In this document: piece by piece, positions 1 to 8,605 of the stretch
How positions within the stretch are numbered: the first letter of the stretch is position 1
Layout: every line of letters starts with the position of its first letter
Assembly (NCBI RefSeq): GCF_019448115.1
Contig: NZ_JAGFNY010000014.1
Location: 1-49,140 of the forward strand
DNA: 49,140 nucleotides
Source: Succinivibrio faecicola
Lineage (GTDB): Bacteria > Pseudomonadota > Gammaproteobacteria > Enterobacterales > Succinivibrionaceae
Reading direction: 5' to 3'
Program-made: the position numbers and the translations under genes
Notes under the pieces: model-generated
What the model was told of the DNA's origin: nothing
Databases searched by the model: none
The model's input: the letters and a program-made list of their open reading frames with translations, nothing else

Positions 1-35
1 TTTTTAAAGATCTGCATTAACGCTTGGTTAATGTT

Positions 36-55
36 CGTTGTCGTTCGTGACAACG
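36..55. other. small hairpin of unknown role
   Basis: A perfect 7-bp stem (CGTTGTC / GACAACG) encloses a 6-nt loop. No T-run follows directly on either strand, so it is not a convincing terminator. The rest of positions 1-140 is AT-rich with T-tracts near 67-80 and 90-98, and I see no gene there. Confidence 0.3.
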
Positions 56-140
56 GAAATGCATTATAGACTTTTTTTGAAAGCTGTCAAACTTTTTTTT
101 ATGATTTTTATAAAATTTTTTTTTAAAGGCTTATTTAAGC

Positions 141-593
141 TTATTTGACTGATACTTTTATAACAACCTTTACTACTTCCTCGCTGTTCTTATATAAAAC
201 TCTTGGCTGATGAGCCTCCTCTGGGGGAACAACAACAAGATCACCTGGTCTTAAGGTAACCTGCGTATATACATTAGGCATATTGTAAAAATACAGATCA
301 TCGTTTGGATATGATTCAGTTAATGTGCAGTCCTCAACATATGCCTGACCAAAACTTTCATAGCCTTTTGCAATATACTGAATGTCAATATAATCCTTGT
401 GTGACTCAAATTTTGCATCTTCAAATTTTATTGACTGATAGCGCTGTACAATTGCAAATACACCATCTGTAATGTCATATCTGCCATCTTCCATATTCAC
501 TGGATCATGATTGGAAAGCCAGTTGTATGCTTTTTCAAATTTTTCTGACAGGTAATTGTATTTTGTTACTAGTTTTAATGAAGTTGCTAACAT
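141..593 (-). CDS. YhcH/YjgK/YiaL (EbgC-like) family protein
   Basis: A 150-residue protein of the YhcH/YjgK/YiaL family (formerly DUF386), a cupin-like beta-sandwich. Relatives include EbgC, the small subunit of evolved beta-galactosidase, and sugar-anomer-handling proteins of sialic-acid pathways. Visible family features are a GRYDI-type segment near residue 40, the ESHKDYIDIQY segment near 65-75, and the late PGDLVVVPPEEAHQP segment near 117-131, whose Glu and His are probable metal ligands. The length is typical of the family. It is cytoplasmic, with no signal peptide. The gene ends 8 bp after the upstream metallophosphatase gene starts its 3' side, so the two probably form a two-gene transcript. 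The natural sugar substrate cannot be read from the sequence. The family call is firm and the reaction is not. Confidence 0.85.
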   Translation of the reverse strand: MLATSLKLVTKYNYLSEKFEKAYNWLSNHDPVNMEDGRYDITDGVFAIVQRYQSIKFEDAKFESHKDYIDIQYIAKGYESFGQAYVEDCTLTESYPNDDLYFYNMPNVYTQVTLRPGDLVVVPPEEAHQPRVLYKNSEEVVKVVIKVSVK

Positions 594-601
594 AAAAGCT
601 C

Positions 602-1174
602 CTATAAGCTATAGCTCATATATTTGATTCCATCAAGAGAATATAAAGAGATATCCTCCTCACTCATTATAGCAAAGCCCGCTTTACTACCACCTTTAGG
701 CAATGTAATGGAACCTGGATTAATATTTACAACGCCAGAATCTTTATAGAATATTCCTGAAACATGTGTATGACCTGATAGGACAATATCATTGTGTTTC
801 AAGCCTATTTTCTCAATCTGTTCTAGAGTTTCTATCTTATGCAGATGACCGTGTGTCAAAAATACCTTTCTTACTCCTGATACTGTATTTAAAAGAACAT
901 ATCCGTAAGAAGCGTTGCATGGGAAGGAAAACACCATAGAATCAACTTCACTGTCACAGTTTCCTCTTACAGAGATAATCCTATCTTTATACTGATTGAG
1001 AATTTCTCCAACTGACATCGGATCATAGCTTTGTGGGACTTTGTTACGAGGGCCGTGATTTAAAAGATCACCTAAAAGAATAATATAGTCGCATTTCATG
1101 GATTCAAAAAATAAAAGAGCTTTTTTCAACTCCTCACATCCACCATGAACATCAGAAATCACTAAATACTTCAT
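602..1174 (-). CDS. yfcE: YfcE-type metallophosphoesterase
   Basis: A 190-residue calcineurin-like phosphodiesterase of the YfcE/MJ0936 group. The metal-binding motifs appear in order: SDVHG (residues 7-11), LLGDLLNHG (about 34-42), RGNCD (about 70-74), THGH (about 108-111) and SGHTHV (about 133-138). YfcE of E. coli hydrolyses artificial phosphodiesters and its physiological substrate is unsettled. There is no signal peptide, so it is cytoplasmic. It lies 8 bp upstream of the EbgC-like gene on the same strand and probably heads that transcript. In E. coli yfcE belongs to the pta-yfc neighbourhood; here yfbV, pta and a yfcH-like gene lie about 30 kb away. Confidence 0.85.
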   Translation of the reverse strand: MKYLVISDVHGGCEELKKALLFFESMKCDYIILLGDLLNHGPRNKVPQSYDPMSVGEILNQYKDRIISVRGNCDSEVDSMVFSFPCNASYGYVLLNTVSGVRKVFLTHGHLHKIETLEQIEKIGLKHNDIVLSGHTHVSGIFYKDSGVVNINPGSITLPKGGSKAGFAIMSEEDISLYSLDGIKYMSYSL

Positions 1175-1288
1175 TTGCTTTTCCTTATCTATTCAGGTCA
1201 ATTATATACAAAATCAGCTTTTTAGAATGTTTGAAAAAAATATAAATCAGAATTTTTTTGTTTAAAATCTGAGATAAATAACAATTCC

Positions 1289-1300
1289 GTAAACGTTTGT
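1289..1300. promoter_or_regulatory. LacI-family operator before the pentulokinase
   Basis: GTAAACGTTTGT is a near-palindrome of the type bound by LacI/GalR regulators. It lies directly upstream of a TATAAT -10 box at 1310-1315, so it overlaps the expected -35/spacer of the kinase promoter and would block RNA polymerase. The same motif occurs before lacI, araD and the sugar transporter in this window. Confidence 0.6.
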
Positions 1301-1309
1301 ATTCTATAT

Positions 1310-1315
1310 TATAAT
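1310..1315 (+). promoter_or_regulatory. -10 box of the pentulokinase promoter
   Basis: A perfect TATAAT lies 28 bp before the start codon of the kinase. The -35 region, expected at 1287-1292, is poor and overlaps the LacI-type operator. Confidence 0.5.
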
Positions 1316-1342
1316 TATAGATATAACAAACAAGGATGTATT

Positions 1343-2944
1343 ATGTCAGATATTAACTCTTTAATTTTACAAGGAAAATGCTCTCTTGGCATTGAATTTG
1401 GTTCTACAAGAATCAAAGCTGTTTTAATTGACCCTACAAATTTTGCACCAGTCGCTCAAGGCTCACATGAATGGGAAAACAGACTTGAAAACGGTTTGTG
1501 GACATATCATATTGACGATATCTGGGGAGGCTTACAGCACTGCTACAGTGAGCTTGTAAAAGATGTAAAGGAAAAATATAAAGCAGATCTCAAAGCTGTT
1601 GCATCTCTAGGTATTTCAGCTATGATGCACGGTTATATGGCTTTTGATAAGGATGATAACCATCTGGCACAGTTTAGAACATGGAGAAATTCTAATACAA
1701 CAAAAGCCGCTGAGATCTTAACCGATACTTTCCAGTTTAATATTCCTGAAAGATGGTCTATTTCCCATCTTTATCAATGTATCCTTGATAAGGAAGAACA
1801 TGTAAAAAATGTCGCTTTCTTCACCACTCTTGCAGGTTATGTTCACTATAAACTCACAGGGCAGAAGGTTCTTGGTATCGGTGATGCAGCAGGTATGTTC
1901 CCAATAGATTCTTATACTAAGAACTACAATGAGAAATATCTAATGCAGTTTAATGAAATTCTTGCAAAAGAGAATATGCCATATAAACTTGAAGAACTGC
2001 TACCAAAGGTATTATGTGCTGGCGATAATGCAGGTACTTTTACAGAACAGGGAGCAAAACTGCTCGATCCTACAGGCAATTTACAGCCAGGCTGTATTTT
2101 ATGTCCACCAGAGGGTGATGCAGGAACTGGTATGGTTGCAACAAACAGTGTTGCTGTACGCACTGGCAATGTGTCAGCAGGAACCTCAATCTTTGCAATG
2201 GTTGTTCTTGAAAAGGCATTATCAAAGCTTCACAGAGAAATTGATAATGTGACAACTCCAGATGGTATGCAAGTTGCTATGGTTCATGCAAACAACTGCA
2301 CATCTGATCTTAATGCATGGGTCGGATTATTTGCTGATTTCTTAAAGGTTGCAAACATAAAGATGGATATGAACACCCTGTTCAAAACTCTTTATGAGGA
2401 AGCTTTAAACAATGGAGCTAAAGATTGCGACGGTATCATCAGCTATGGTTATTTCTCTGGAGAGAATATAACATCTGTTCCTGAAGGAAGACCTCTTCTT
2501 GCAAGAATGCCAAATTCAAACTTCAATATCGCAAACCTGTTTAGAGCTAATCTGTACACATCTTTAGGTGCAATCAAGCTTGGTATGAATATCCTAAAAT
2601 CAGAGCAGGTTAAAATCGATAAACTACTAGGTCATGGAGGACTTTTCAAAACTCCAAGAGTAGGTCAGTCAATTATGGCAGATGCACTTAATACACCTGT
2701 ATGGGTTATGACTACAGCAGGAGAAGGCGGTGCATGGGGTATTGCAGTTCTTGCAGCATACAGTGTTCAAAACACAAAGAATGAATCCCTATCAGAATTC
2801 CTTGATAACAACGTATTCAAGGATGCTGTAGGGGAAAAGATTGATCCTGATAAGGCAGGTTCTGATGGATTTGATAAATTCCTCGAAAGATATGTTCTCT
2901 GTCTTGGAATTGAAAAGCAGGCTGTATCTTGTCTTAAAAGATAA
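1343..2944 (+). CDS. FGGY-family pentulokinase, probable L-ribulokinase
   Basis: A 533-residue sugar kinase of the FGGY family with actin-like ATPase folds. The N-terminal phosphate-binding motif is GIEFGSTRIKAVLID (about 16-30), followed by GISAMMHGYMAFD (about 90-102), a typical sugar-contact region. A glycine-rich segment, GNVSAGTSIFAM, lies near 275. It resembles the AraB-like ribulokinases of anaerobes more than short xylulokinases. It would phosphorylate a ketopentose, most likely L-ribulose, in the cytoplasm. The araD gene at 33548 encodes the next enzyme and carries a matching operator, which supports that substrate. The start follows an AAGGA Shine-Dalgarno. Two hairpin terminators follow the stop. 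L-arabinose isomerase is not in the window. Family certain, substrate inferred. Confidence 0.8.
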   Translation: MSDINSLILQGKCSLGIEFGSTRIKAVLIDPTNFAPVAQGSHEWENRLENGLWTYHIDDIWGGLQHCYSELVKDVKEKYKADLKAVASLGISAMMHGYMAFDKDDNHLAQFRTWRNSNTTKAAEILTDTFQFNIPERWSISHLYQCILDKEEHVKNVAFFTTLAGYVHYKLTGQKVLGIGDAAGMFPIDSYTKNYNEKYLMQFNEILAKENMPYKLEELLPKVLCAGDNAGTFTEQGAKLLDPTGNLQPGCILCPPEGDAGTGMVATNSVAVRTGNVSAGTSIFAMVVLEKALSKLHREIDNVTTPDGMQVAMVHANNCTSDLNAWVGLFADFLKVANIKMDMNTLFKTLYEEALNNGAKDCDGIISYGYFSGENITSVPEGRPLLARMPNSNFNIANLFRANLYTSLGAIKLGMNILKSEQVKIDKLLGHGGLFKTPRVGQSIMADALNTPVWVMTTAGEGGAWGIAVLAAYSVQNTKNESLSEFLDNNVFKDAVGEKIDPDKAGSDGFDKFLERYVLCLGIEKQAVSCLKR

Positions 2945-2957
2945 AATTTAAAATGAC

Positions 2958-2981
2958 AAAGGAGCCAAATTTGGCTCCTTT
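2958..2981. terminator. bidirectional hairpin terminator after the pentulokinase
   Basis: AAAGGAGCCAAATTTGGCTC and its continuation form a perfect 12-bp palindromic stem with T-rich sequence on both strands. It can stop the kinase transcript (plus) and the binding-protein operon (minus). Confidence 0.8.
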
Positions 2982-2988
2982 ATTTAAT

Positions 2989-3014
2989 GAGGAAGTTTAA
3001 AACTTCCTCTTTTT
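2989..3014. terminator. second hairpin terminator between convergent genes
   Basis: GAGGAAGTT-TAA-AACTTCCTC is a perfect 9-bp stem followed by TTTTT on the plus strand. It stands in tandem with the preceding hairpin. Confidence 0.75.
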
Positions 3015-3022
3015 GTATCATA

Positions 3023-4225
3023 CTACTCTATTGAGGCTTTGATTTCTGCTACAGCTTCATCTAAAGCATCTTTTGCAGTTGCTTTCTTAGAAAGAACCTT
3101 TCCAATAGCCTTATCCATTGGGCCCCATACGTTACCCATCTCAGGAATTGATGGCATTGGCTCGGCATTCTGAGCCTGAACTGCAATAGCATTTGCAAAA
3201 TCGTCATTCTCAATTAAAGGATTCTTGAAAACAGATTTTAAAGGAGGAAGCTCCTGAATCTGCTCATATCTGTTAAGAGCATATTTTTCCTGATTAATAA
3301 AACGCAGGAATTTTTCTGCTAGATCTCTATCCTTACATGATTTTGAAACTACATATCCTCTAAATCCTAAGAATGGGCACATGTAATTTCCGTTTGGAAG
3401 CTTTGGAAGTGGAGCTACACCATAATTGATACCAGATTTTGCATAGCCGTTAAACTCCCATGGACCTGTGATAACAGCAGCAGCCTTACCTGATGTAAAC
3501 AGACTATTGATATGACCGAAACCATCAGGACCTAAAACAGAAACAGGAACAACATTCTGTACAAATTTGTTAAGATACTCAAGTCCTTTGATGGCACCTG
3601 CGTTGTTTAGACCAATATCATGGGGATTGTAGTTTCCTGCTCCATCCTTGCCGAAAACATAACCACCATTTCCTCTGATGAAACCGTAAATAAAGTACAT
3701 AAAGTCCCACTTACCTATTACACCCCACTTACCTTCCATTTTTTTAGCAGCAGAGAAATTGTAATAGTCTTCCATTGTTTCAAGAGGATATTTAAGTAGA
3801 TCCTGATTATAGAAAACAACCATTGTTTCAACTGAGCGAGGGCATGCATATATCTGTCCGTTATATGTAAAAGCATCAATTGACTTATCAAGATAAAGTG
3901 AAGAATCTGAACTCATGAAGCGAAGTGGCTGAATCAGTCCTTTCTGAGCTGAAGCTCCAAGACGATCTGCAGGAAGCATTAAAATATCAGGAAGATTTTT
4001 AGTGCCACTGTTTAACATTTTCTCATATTCATTTACATGAGAAACGTAATCACTGTTAGTGACACGAACAGTACAGTTGTATTCTTTCTGGAAATCTTCA
4101 ACAGCTTTTGCAATGCCATTGTCTTTATTTAAATCTTCCCAGACTACAAGCTCTTTTGCATTTACACTAGTGCCTGCAAAAAGAACAACACCTGAAACTA
4201 AAAGCAGTTTTGACAACAGATTCAT
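3023..4225 (-). CDS. MalE-like periplasmic sugar-binding protein, paralog 1
   Basis: A 400-residue ABC-transporter solute-binding protein of the maltose/maltodextrin (MalE) type. Residues 1-23 form a signal peptide (hydrophobic core LLLVSGVVLFAGT, cleavage after VNA). Family landmarks are ELVVWED at the mature N-terminus, PDILMLPADR near 80, FTYNGQIYACPRSVE near 115-130, AAVITGPWEFNGY near 250, NYGVAPLP near 270, and a C-terminal PMPSIPEMGNVWGPM segment near 360. It would bind a glucan or oligosaccharide in the periplasm and deliver it to a MalFGK-type permease, which is not encoded here. It is last in a three-gene tandem array and next to a large set of LamB-family porins, which suits maltodextrin-like uptake. 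The exact ligand is unknown. Confidence 0.85.
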   Translation of the reverse strand: MNLLSKLLLVSGVVLFAGTSVNAKELVVWEDLNKDNGIAKAVEDFQKEYNCTVRVTNSDYVSHVNEYEKMLNSGTKNLPDILMLPADRLGASAQKGLIQPLRFMSSDSSLYLDKSIDAFTYNGQIYACPRSVETMVVFYNQDLLKYPLETMEDYYNFSAAKKMEGKWGVIGKWDFMYFIYGFIRGNGGYVFGKDGAGNYNPHDIGLNNAGAIKGLEYLNKFVQNVVPVSVLGPDGFGHINSLFTSGKAAAVITGPWEFNGYAKSGINYGVAPLPKLPNGNYMCPFLGFRGYVVSKSCKDRDLAEKFLRFINQEKYALNRYEQIQELPPLKSVFKNPLIENDDFANAIAVQAQNAEPMPSIPEMGNVWGPMDKAIGKVLSKKATAKDALDEAVAEIKASIE

Positions 4226-4250
4226 AGCGCCTTCCTTATGTTGTTACAAT

Positions 4251-5462
4251 TTAAAATTCACCCTCTGAAACTGAATCAAATTTCTTATGTGCGTTCATAA
4301 GAATATATTCTTCAGTCAAATCAGTTTCATATAATTCTTTTAATGCTTGATCCATACATTCCCATATATATACCATCTTTGATGATGATGGCATATTCAC
4401 AGAATTAACGGTCTGAACAGCAATTGCATTTACTAAGATATCGTCTGATAACTTTGAACTCTTTAATACAGATACAATAGGAGGTATTTCTTTTGTTATC
4501 AGATAACGATTTTCAGCAACCTCTGTTGAATTTAAATAACGCAAAAGATTCTCACATAGCTGTGCATTGTGTGAAGACTTTAGAATTGACCAGCCTTTTA
4601 CACTTAAAAATGGAGTGAGTGCATTACCGTTTGTCATATCTGGAAGTGATGCAATACCAAAATCAATTCCTGATTTCATGTATTTTGAAAGATTCCAAGG
4701 ACCATCAATAACAGCATCGGCCTTTTCTGAAACAAATAAGTTGAATAACTCATCGAAAGCATCTTGAGGATCTGATGGAAGTGTAGGAAAAATCCCATCA
4801 CTGTATATTTTTCTTAAATATTTAAAAGAATTAACCGCACCTTCATTATCAAGGCCATATTCTTCATAATCCTTTATAGCATCGTTATGGTTTTCAAATA
4901 CATATGCACCATTTGCAGCCATTAAAGGGAATATTGAATAGAACTGAGAATAATTGAATATGAGACCATATCTACCTTCTGCCTTTCTTTTTAAAGAAAG
5001 TTCATGATAATCATCACAGGATTCTAAAGGCATTTTAAGATATTTTTTATTGTAGTATACAACCAGTGTCTCTATTGCCTTTGGAACACTATAGCAATTA
5101 CCATCAAATGAGATAGCACTTATTGCATTGCTCAGATAGTTAGGAGCATCTACCTGCATGAACTGGATAGGTGCAATTAAATCAAGTTTATGGGCTTCAG
5201 CAACACCATCTGATGGAAGGAGAATAATATCAGGTTTTGTGGCATTAGGTGGCAATGCTAAAAATCGTCTTACCTGATTGTGCAAATCAACGGGCTCAAA
5301 AATAACATCACAATTGTACATTTCCTCAAAAGGCTTTACGCTATCATTTAGAAAGTCAACTCTCTGAGGATCATCCCAAACTCTAAGGACTGTTCTCTCC
5401 TGCGAATAAACTACCGAAGACATCAATAAAGCTGTTAGATAACATACAATCTTGCTTTTCAT
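4251..5462 (-). CDS. MalE-like periplasmic sugar-binding protein, paralog 2 (divergent)
   Basis: A 403-residue MalE-type solute-binding protein with a signal peptide (CYLTALLMSSVVYS, cleavage near residue 20). Conserved blocks are LRVWDD, PDIILLPSDGVAE, ISFDGNCYSVPKAIE, ADAVIDGPWNLSKY and DFGIASLPDM. It is the most diverged of the three paralogs. The usual PEM-x-VWGP block near the C-terminus is replaced by SKMVYIWECMDQ, and both the acidic N-domain surface and the ligand-cleft residues differ, so a different oligosaccharide is likely. The gene lies 25 bp upstream of paralog 1 and 33 bp downstream of paralog 3, which indicates one transcript. Only a weak Shine-Dalgarno (GGGG) precedes the start. 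Confidence 0.8.
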   Translation of the reverse strand: MKSKIVCYLTALLMSSVVYSQERTVLRVWDDPQRVDFLNDSVKPFEEMYNCDVIFEPVDLHNQVRRFLALPPNATKPDIILLPSDGVAEAHKLDLIAPIQFMQVDAPNYLSNAISAISFDGNCYSVPKAIETLVVYYNKKYLKMPLESCDDYHELSLKRKAEGRYGLIFNYSQFYSIFPLMAANGAYVFENHNDAIKDYEEYGLDNEGAVNSFKYLRKIYSDGIFPTLPSDPQDAFDELFNLFVSEKADAVIDGPWNLSKYMKSGIDFGIASLPDMTNGNALTPFLSVKGWSILKSSHNAQLCENLLRYLNSTEVAENRYLITKEIPPIVSVLKSSKLSDDILVNAIAVQTVNSVNMPSSSKMVYIWECMDQALKELYETDLTEEYILMNAHKKFDSVSEGEF

Positions 5463-5495
5463 TAGCTATTTTCTGAACCCCAATTAGTAGTGTTG

Positions 5496-6728
5496 TTACT
5501 GCATTCCAGCTCTGAAAGCCTCAATCTGGTAATTTATGTGCTCGGTAGCTGTCTTTAAACCATCCTTAACACTCTGTCGTCCTGTGATTATGGAATCAAA
5601 AGCAGCATCAATAGGCCCCCAAACCTCTGACATTTCAGGAACTGAAGGCATTGGAACCGCTCTACTTGCCTGAACTGCAATAGCATTTGCAAATTCATCA
5701 TTTGTAATAACAGGATCAGCCATTACTGCTTTTACAGGAGGGATTTCTCTTGTTTCCTGGTATCTTATCTTTGCGTATTTTGGCTGATTTATATAATGTA
5801 AGAATTCTTCAGCAAGATCATGATTCTTTGCCCATGCTGAGATAACATATCCTTTAACACCAAGGAATGAAGACATAGGCTTTCCGTTTGGTAGAATCGG
5901 CAAAGGAGCAACACCAAAGTTAATCTTTGAATTTGAATAAGGCTCAAGTGCCCATGGACCGTTAATTACTGCTGCAGCATTGCCTTCTGTAAACAACCTG
6001 TCTACATTAGCAATTCCATTCTTGCCCCTAAGGTCTGGAGGAAAACAACCTGATGCAAAGAAGCTCTTTATAAACTCCACACCTTCTACGGCACCATCAT
6101 TTGATAAACCAACATCGTTAGCATCAATGTTGCCATCTGGATCAGAACCAAACACATATGCGCCAAATGGCTGTATTGCACCATATGCGTAGTAAAAAGA
6201 ATCCCATTTTGCCAACAAACCATATTTTCCATTATTCTCTGAAACAAGTTTCTTAGAATAATCAAAATAGTCTTCAAAAGTCAGCAAAGAATGCTTGAGG
6301 TAATCTTTGTTGTAGAACATTACAAGAGTTTCAACAACTTTAGGTACTGCATAGATTTCGCCGTTCTGTGAAAAAGCAGAAACAGCTGAGCGTATATATC
6401 TATCCTGCTCTTCTTGCATAAATTTGATAGGAGTAATCAATCCTTGCATTACGCCTGATCCCATTTTATCAGCAGGGATTAAGAAAACATCTGGACCATT
6501 ACCAGTAGGGCCTTCTAATCTCATTTTATCTGTCTGAGTCAGAAAGTTTACTTCTTCTACAGTAACAGTACAGTCAAAATCCTTTTCAAAGTCAGCTACA
6601 GCCTGACTTGTACCCATGGACTTCTTATCGTCCTCCCAAACTTTCAAATGACACTTTTCTGCTGATAGTGCCTGAGTGGTAATAAGAGATGACATTAGGA
6701 ATAATGCTATTTTTGTAATTTTTTTCAT
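5496..6728 (-). CDS. MalE-like periplasmic sugar-binding protein, paralog 3
   Basis: A 410-residue MalE-type binding protein and the first gene of the three-gene array. Signal peptide residues 1-22 have the core IALFLMSSLITTQA and cleavage after ALS-A. Landmarks are LKVWEDD, PDVFLIPADKMG near 80, FSQNGEIYAVPKVVE near 115-130, AAAVINGPWALEPY near 255, NFGVAPLPILPNG and the C-terminal PSVPEMSEVWGPID block near 360. It is close to paralog 1 and clearly the same subfamily. Start choice is supported by GGGGAT 4-9 nt before the ATG. The divergent side, 6729-7069, separates it from the first LamB cassette. It probably feeds a maltodextrin-type permease encoded elsewhere. Confidence 0.85.
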   Translation of the reverse strand: MKKITKIALFLMSSLITTQALSAEKCHLKVWEDDKKSMGTSQAVADFEKDFDCTVTVEEVNFLTQTDKMRLEGPTGNGPDVFLIPADKMGSGVMQGLITPIKFMQEEQDRYIRSAVSAFSQNGEIYAVPKVVETLVMFYNKDYLKHSLLTFEDYFDYSKKLVSENNGKYGLLAKWDSFYYAYGAIQPFGAYVFGSDPDGNIDANDVGLSNDGAVEGVEFIKSFFASGCFPPDLRGKNGIANVDRLFTEGNAAAVINGPWALEPYSNSKINFGVAPLPILPNGKPMSSFLGVKGYVISAWAKNHDLAEEFLHYINQPKYAKIRYQETREIPPVKAVMADPVITNDEFANAIAVQASRAVPMPSVPEMSEVWGPIDAAFDSIITGRQSVKDGLKTATEHINYQIEAFRAGMQ

Positions 6729-6830
6729 TTTATCCCCGCTGTAGGAACCATTAATTTGAATTGTGCAATAAGATTATTTTTTATTAAGCAGCTAGCTTAT
6801 AAAGCCTATTAAATTAAAATACCTATACAT

Positions 6831-6861
6831 ATTATATCTTTAGTAATTACATGATTATCAA
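6831..6861 (-). promoter_or_regulatory. possible promoter of the binding-protein operon
   Basis: On the minus strand a perfect TATAAT (6831-6836) is preceded by TTGATA (6856-6861) with a 19-bp spacer, longer than ideal. It lies about 100 bp before the first binding-protein gene. The rest of 6729-7069 is AT-rich and holds no gene that I can see. Confidence 0.35.
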
Positions 6862-7069
6862 TATCAATTTACAAATTTTGGTTGTTAGATCCCCTTTTAT
6901 TGTTAATTATCAGATCACGGTTAACAAAAAAATCGAGAATTTTCATTAAAAACGTCGCAATTTTATGTTTCTTCCAATAATATGCGAAATCGTTGCTCTT
7001 GTTAAAAAGTTAATTATTTGTTTTTTAAACTCTTATTTTTTATCAGTTTATATTGATCTACTCTTCTAG

Positions 7070-7089
7070 GCCGCTAGTGTTCTAGCAGG
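7070..7089 (+). repeat. recombination core, silent site A
   Basis: GCCGCTAGTGTTCTAGCAGG, identical in all seven porin cassettes, contains the inverted repeat GCTAG-TGTT-CTAGC. Identity continues to about 7106. An in-frame TAG (7067-7069) directly precedes it. The flank before the TAG is unlike the other cassettes, so homology starts abruptly here. Confidence 0.85.
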
Positions 7090-7093
7090 TTTA

Positions 7094-8524
7094 ATGTCAG
7101 CTCAGGCATCTGCAGCTGTTACTCCAGATGTTGCATTAAAGGGTGATGTTTCATACTTTCGTGTTGGCCTCTTTTCAAGAAACTTCAATAAGAATGCTGG
7201 TGATGTAGGTCGTTTAGGTAATGAAAACGATACCTTTTTAGAATTGGCTCCATCATTAACACTAGCTGAATTAGATGGTGTTGAGTATCGATTAATATCT
7301 TCATTTGCTATGAGTTCAGAATATAAAGGTGGCTGGGCTGGAACAAATAATCAGCGTGGTGACAGAGCATCACGAAACATGGAAAATGCAGGCAAATCAG
7401 ACAACAGTGATTTAAAGGACTTCTCAAATTTATCATTTGGTTTAACTCAGGCTTATGTGAGAGTTACCGGTCTTTTAGATTCAGATAAAGATGCAGCAAT
7501 CTGGGTTGGTAAAAGATATCAGCGTCAGGACTCACATGTAGTTGATGCTTTCTGGAGAGATGTTTCTGGTGATTCAGTAGGTATTGAGAATCTATCTGTA
7601 GGTTCTGGTAAATTCCGTGCTACCTGGGTACGCCGCGATGGTGAAGCTGTATTCACTAATAAGTATGATGGATATACTGCATTGGGCTGGGATGATACAA
7701 ATAAGGTGGATTTAAGACCATCCAAGATTACAAACAATATTTTTGATGTTTCTTATGCATTCCCTGTTGGTGCTGAAAGTTTCTTAGACTTAGGCTATAC
7801 CTTTATTGCACCACAGCGTTACGCTTCAGAGTATTCAAATTATGGTTACAAGATGAAGGATGAAGTTGGTAATTCTCACCTTGTTTTAGCTAGGTTAGAT
7901 ACTAAGTTATTTGACTGCGTAAACCACACTTCAGCTCTTCGTTATGTAAGAGGTTCAACTGCTGAAGGTGGCTTTGGTGCACATACTTATGGCGTTCACT
8001 CACAGGATGACAGCTCATACAATATCGATTTTATCAATATTGGATCTGTTAATTTTACTGATAGAATCGGCATGATGTATCATACATGGTTCAACTTTGC
8101 TAGAACAACCAATAATATTGGTGAGAATGACAGCAGAACCGTATCAAGATCATTCCAGTTAGTTTTACGTCCTCACTACAAGTTAACTAAGATGACCCGC
8201 TTAGTGTTAGAAGCAGGTATGAGTACAAAGTCAACTGCAACTGATGACTATTTAGCCAAGGAAGTAAAGGATAGAAATTCATTTAGCAATTCTCAGGCTC
8301 AGAAGCTAACTTTAGCTTACGCTATTACTCCTGATGCTGGCAATGCTTTCTCACGTCCTGAAATTCGTTTCTTCGTAACTTACAAACACTATAACGATTC
8401 TCACGTAGGTACTTATGGAAATGGCTTCAAGGTTGAAAATGTAGCAACTCGTAAGCCTGTTCAGTTATATGAAGGTCGTAAGACTGAGACATTCTTTGGT
8501 GCTCAAGTAGAAGCTTGGTTCTAG
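7094..8524 (+). CDS. silent LamB-type porin cassette A
   Basis: It encodes a LamB (maltoporin)-family outer-membrane beta-barrel of about 475 residues. Landmarks are GRLGNENDT near residue 45, IWVGKRYQRQDSHVVDAFW with DVSGDSVGIEN near 140-170, YKLTKMTRLVLEAG near 365, and a C-terminal aromatic residue (FFGAQVEAWF) as needed for barrel assembly. The only ATG is inside the signal-peptide codons. The frame is open upstream to the core but stopped by TAG at 7067-7069, with no promoter-side MKKVTLL codons. The gene is therefore a silent cassette that could be expressed after inversion to the site at 22726-22745. It forms a tail-to-tail pair with cassette B. Its sequence is very close to cassette C. 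The sugar specificity is unknown. Confidence 0.8.
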   Translation: MSAQASAAVTPDVALKGDVSYFRVGLFSRNFNKNAGDVGRLGNENDTFLELAPSLTLAELDGVEYRLISSFAMSSEYKGGWAGTNNQRGDRASRNMENAGKSDNSDLKDFSNLSFGLTQAYVRVTGLLDSDKDAAIWVGKRYQRQDSHVVDAFWRDVSGDSVGIENLSVGSGKFRATWVRRDGEAVFTNKYDGYTALGWDDTNKVDLRPSKITNNIFDVSYAFPVGAESFLDLGYTFIAPQRYASEYSNYGYKMKDEVGNSHLVLARLDTKLFDCVNHTSALRYVRGSTAEGGFGAHTYGVHSQDDSSYNIDFINIGSVNFTDRIGMMYHTWFNFARTTNNIGENDSRTVSRSFQLVLRPHYKLTKMTRLVLEAGMSTKSTATDDYLAKEVKDRNSFSNSQAQKLTLAYAITPDAGNAFSRPEIRFFVTYKHYNDSHVGTYGNGFKVENVATRKPVQLYEGRKTETFFGAQVEAWF

Positions 8525-8556
8525 TATGTACTATTAAGAAATAGTCTTGTATAACA

Positions 8557-8580
8557 AAAGAGCGGCATAAGCCGCTCTTT
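8557..8580. terminator. bidirectional terminator between cassettes A and B
   Basis: A 10-bp stem, AAAGAGCGGC-ATAA-GCCGCTCTTT, has A/T runs on both sides. Near copies of this hairpin follow cassettes C, D/E and F/G. Confidence 0.85.
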
Positions 8581-8605
8581 CTTATGGTGAATTATAAGTG
8601 ATATA

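Noticed and set aside
6880-6930. MalT-like box and CRP half-site between the binding-protein operon and cassette A
   Set aside because: GGGGAT and GATCAC segments are present but neither has a proper partner site or spacing.
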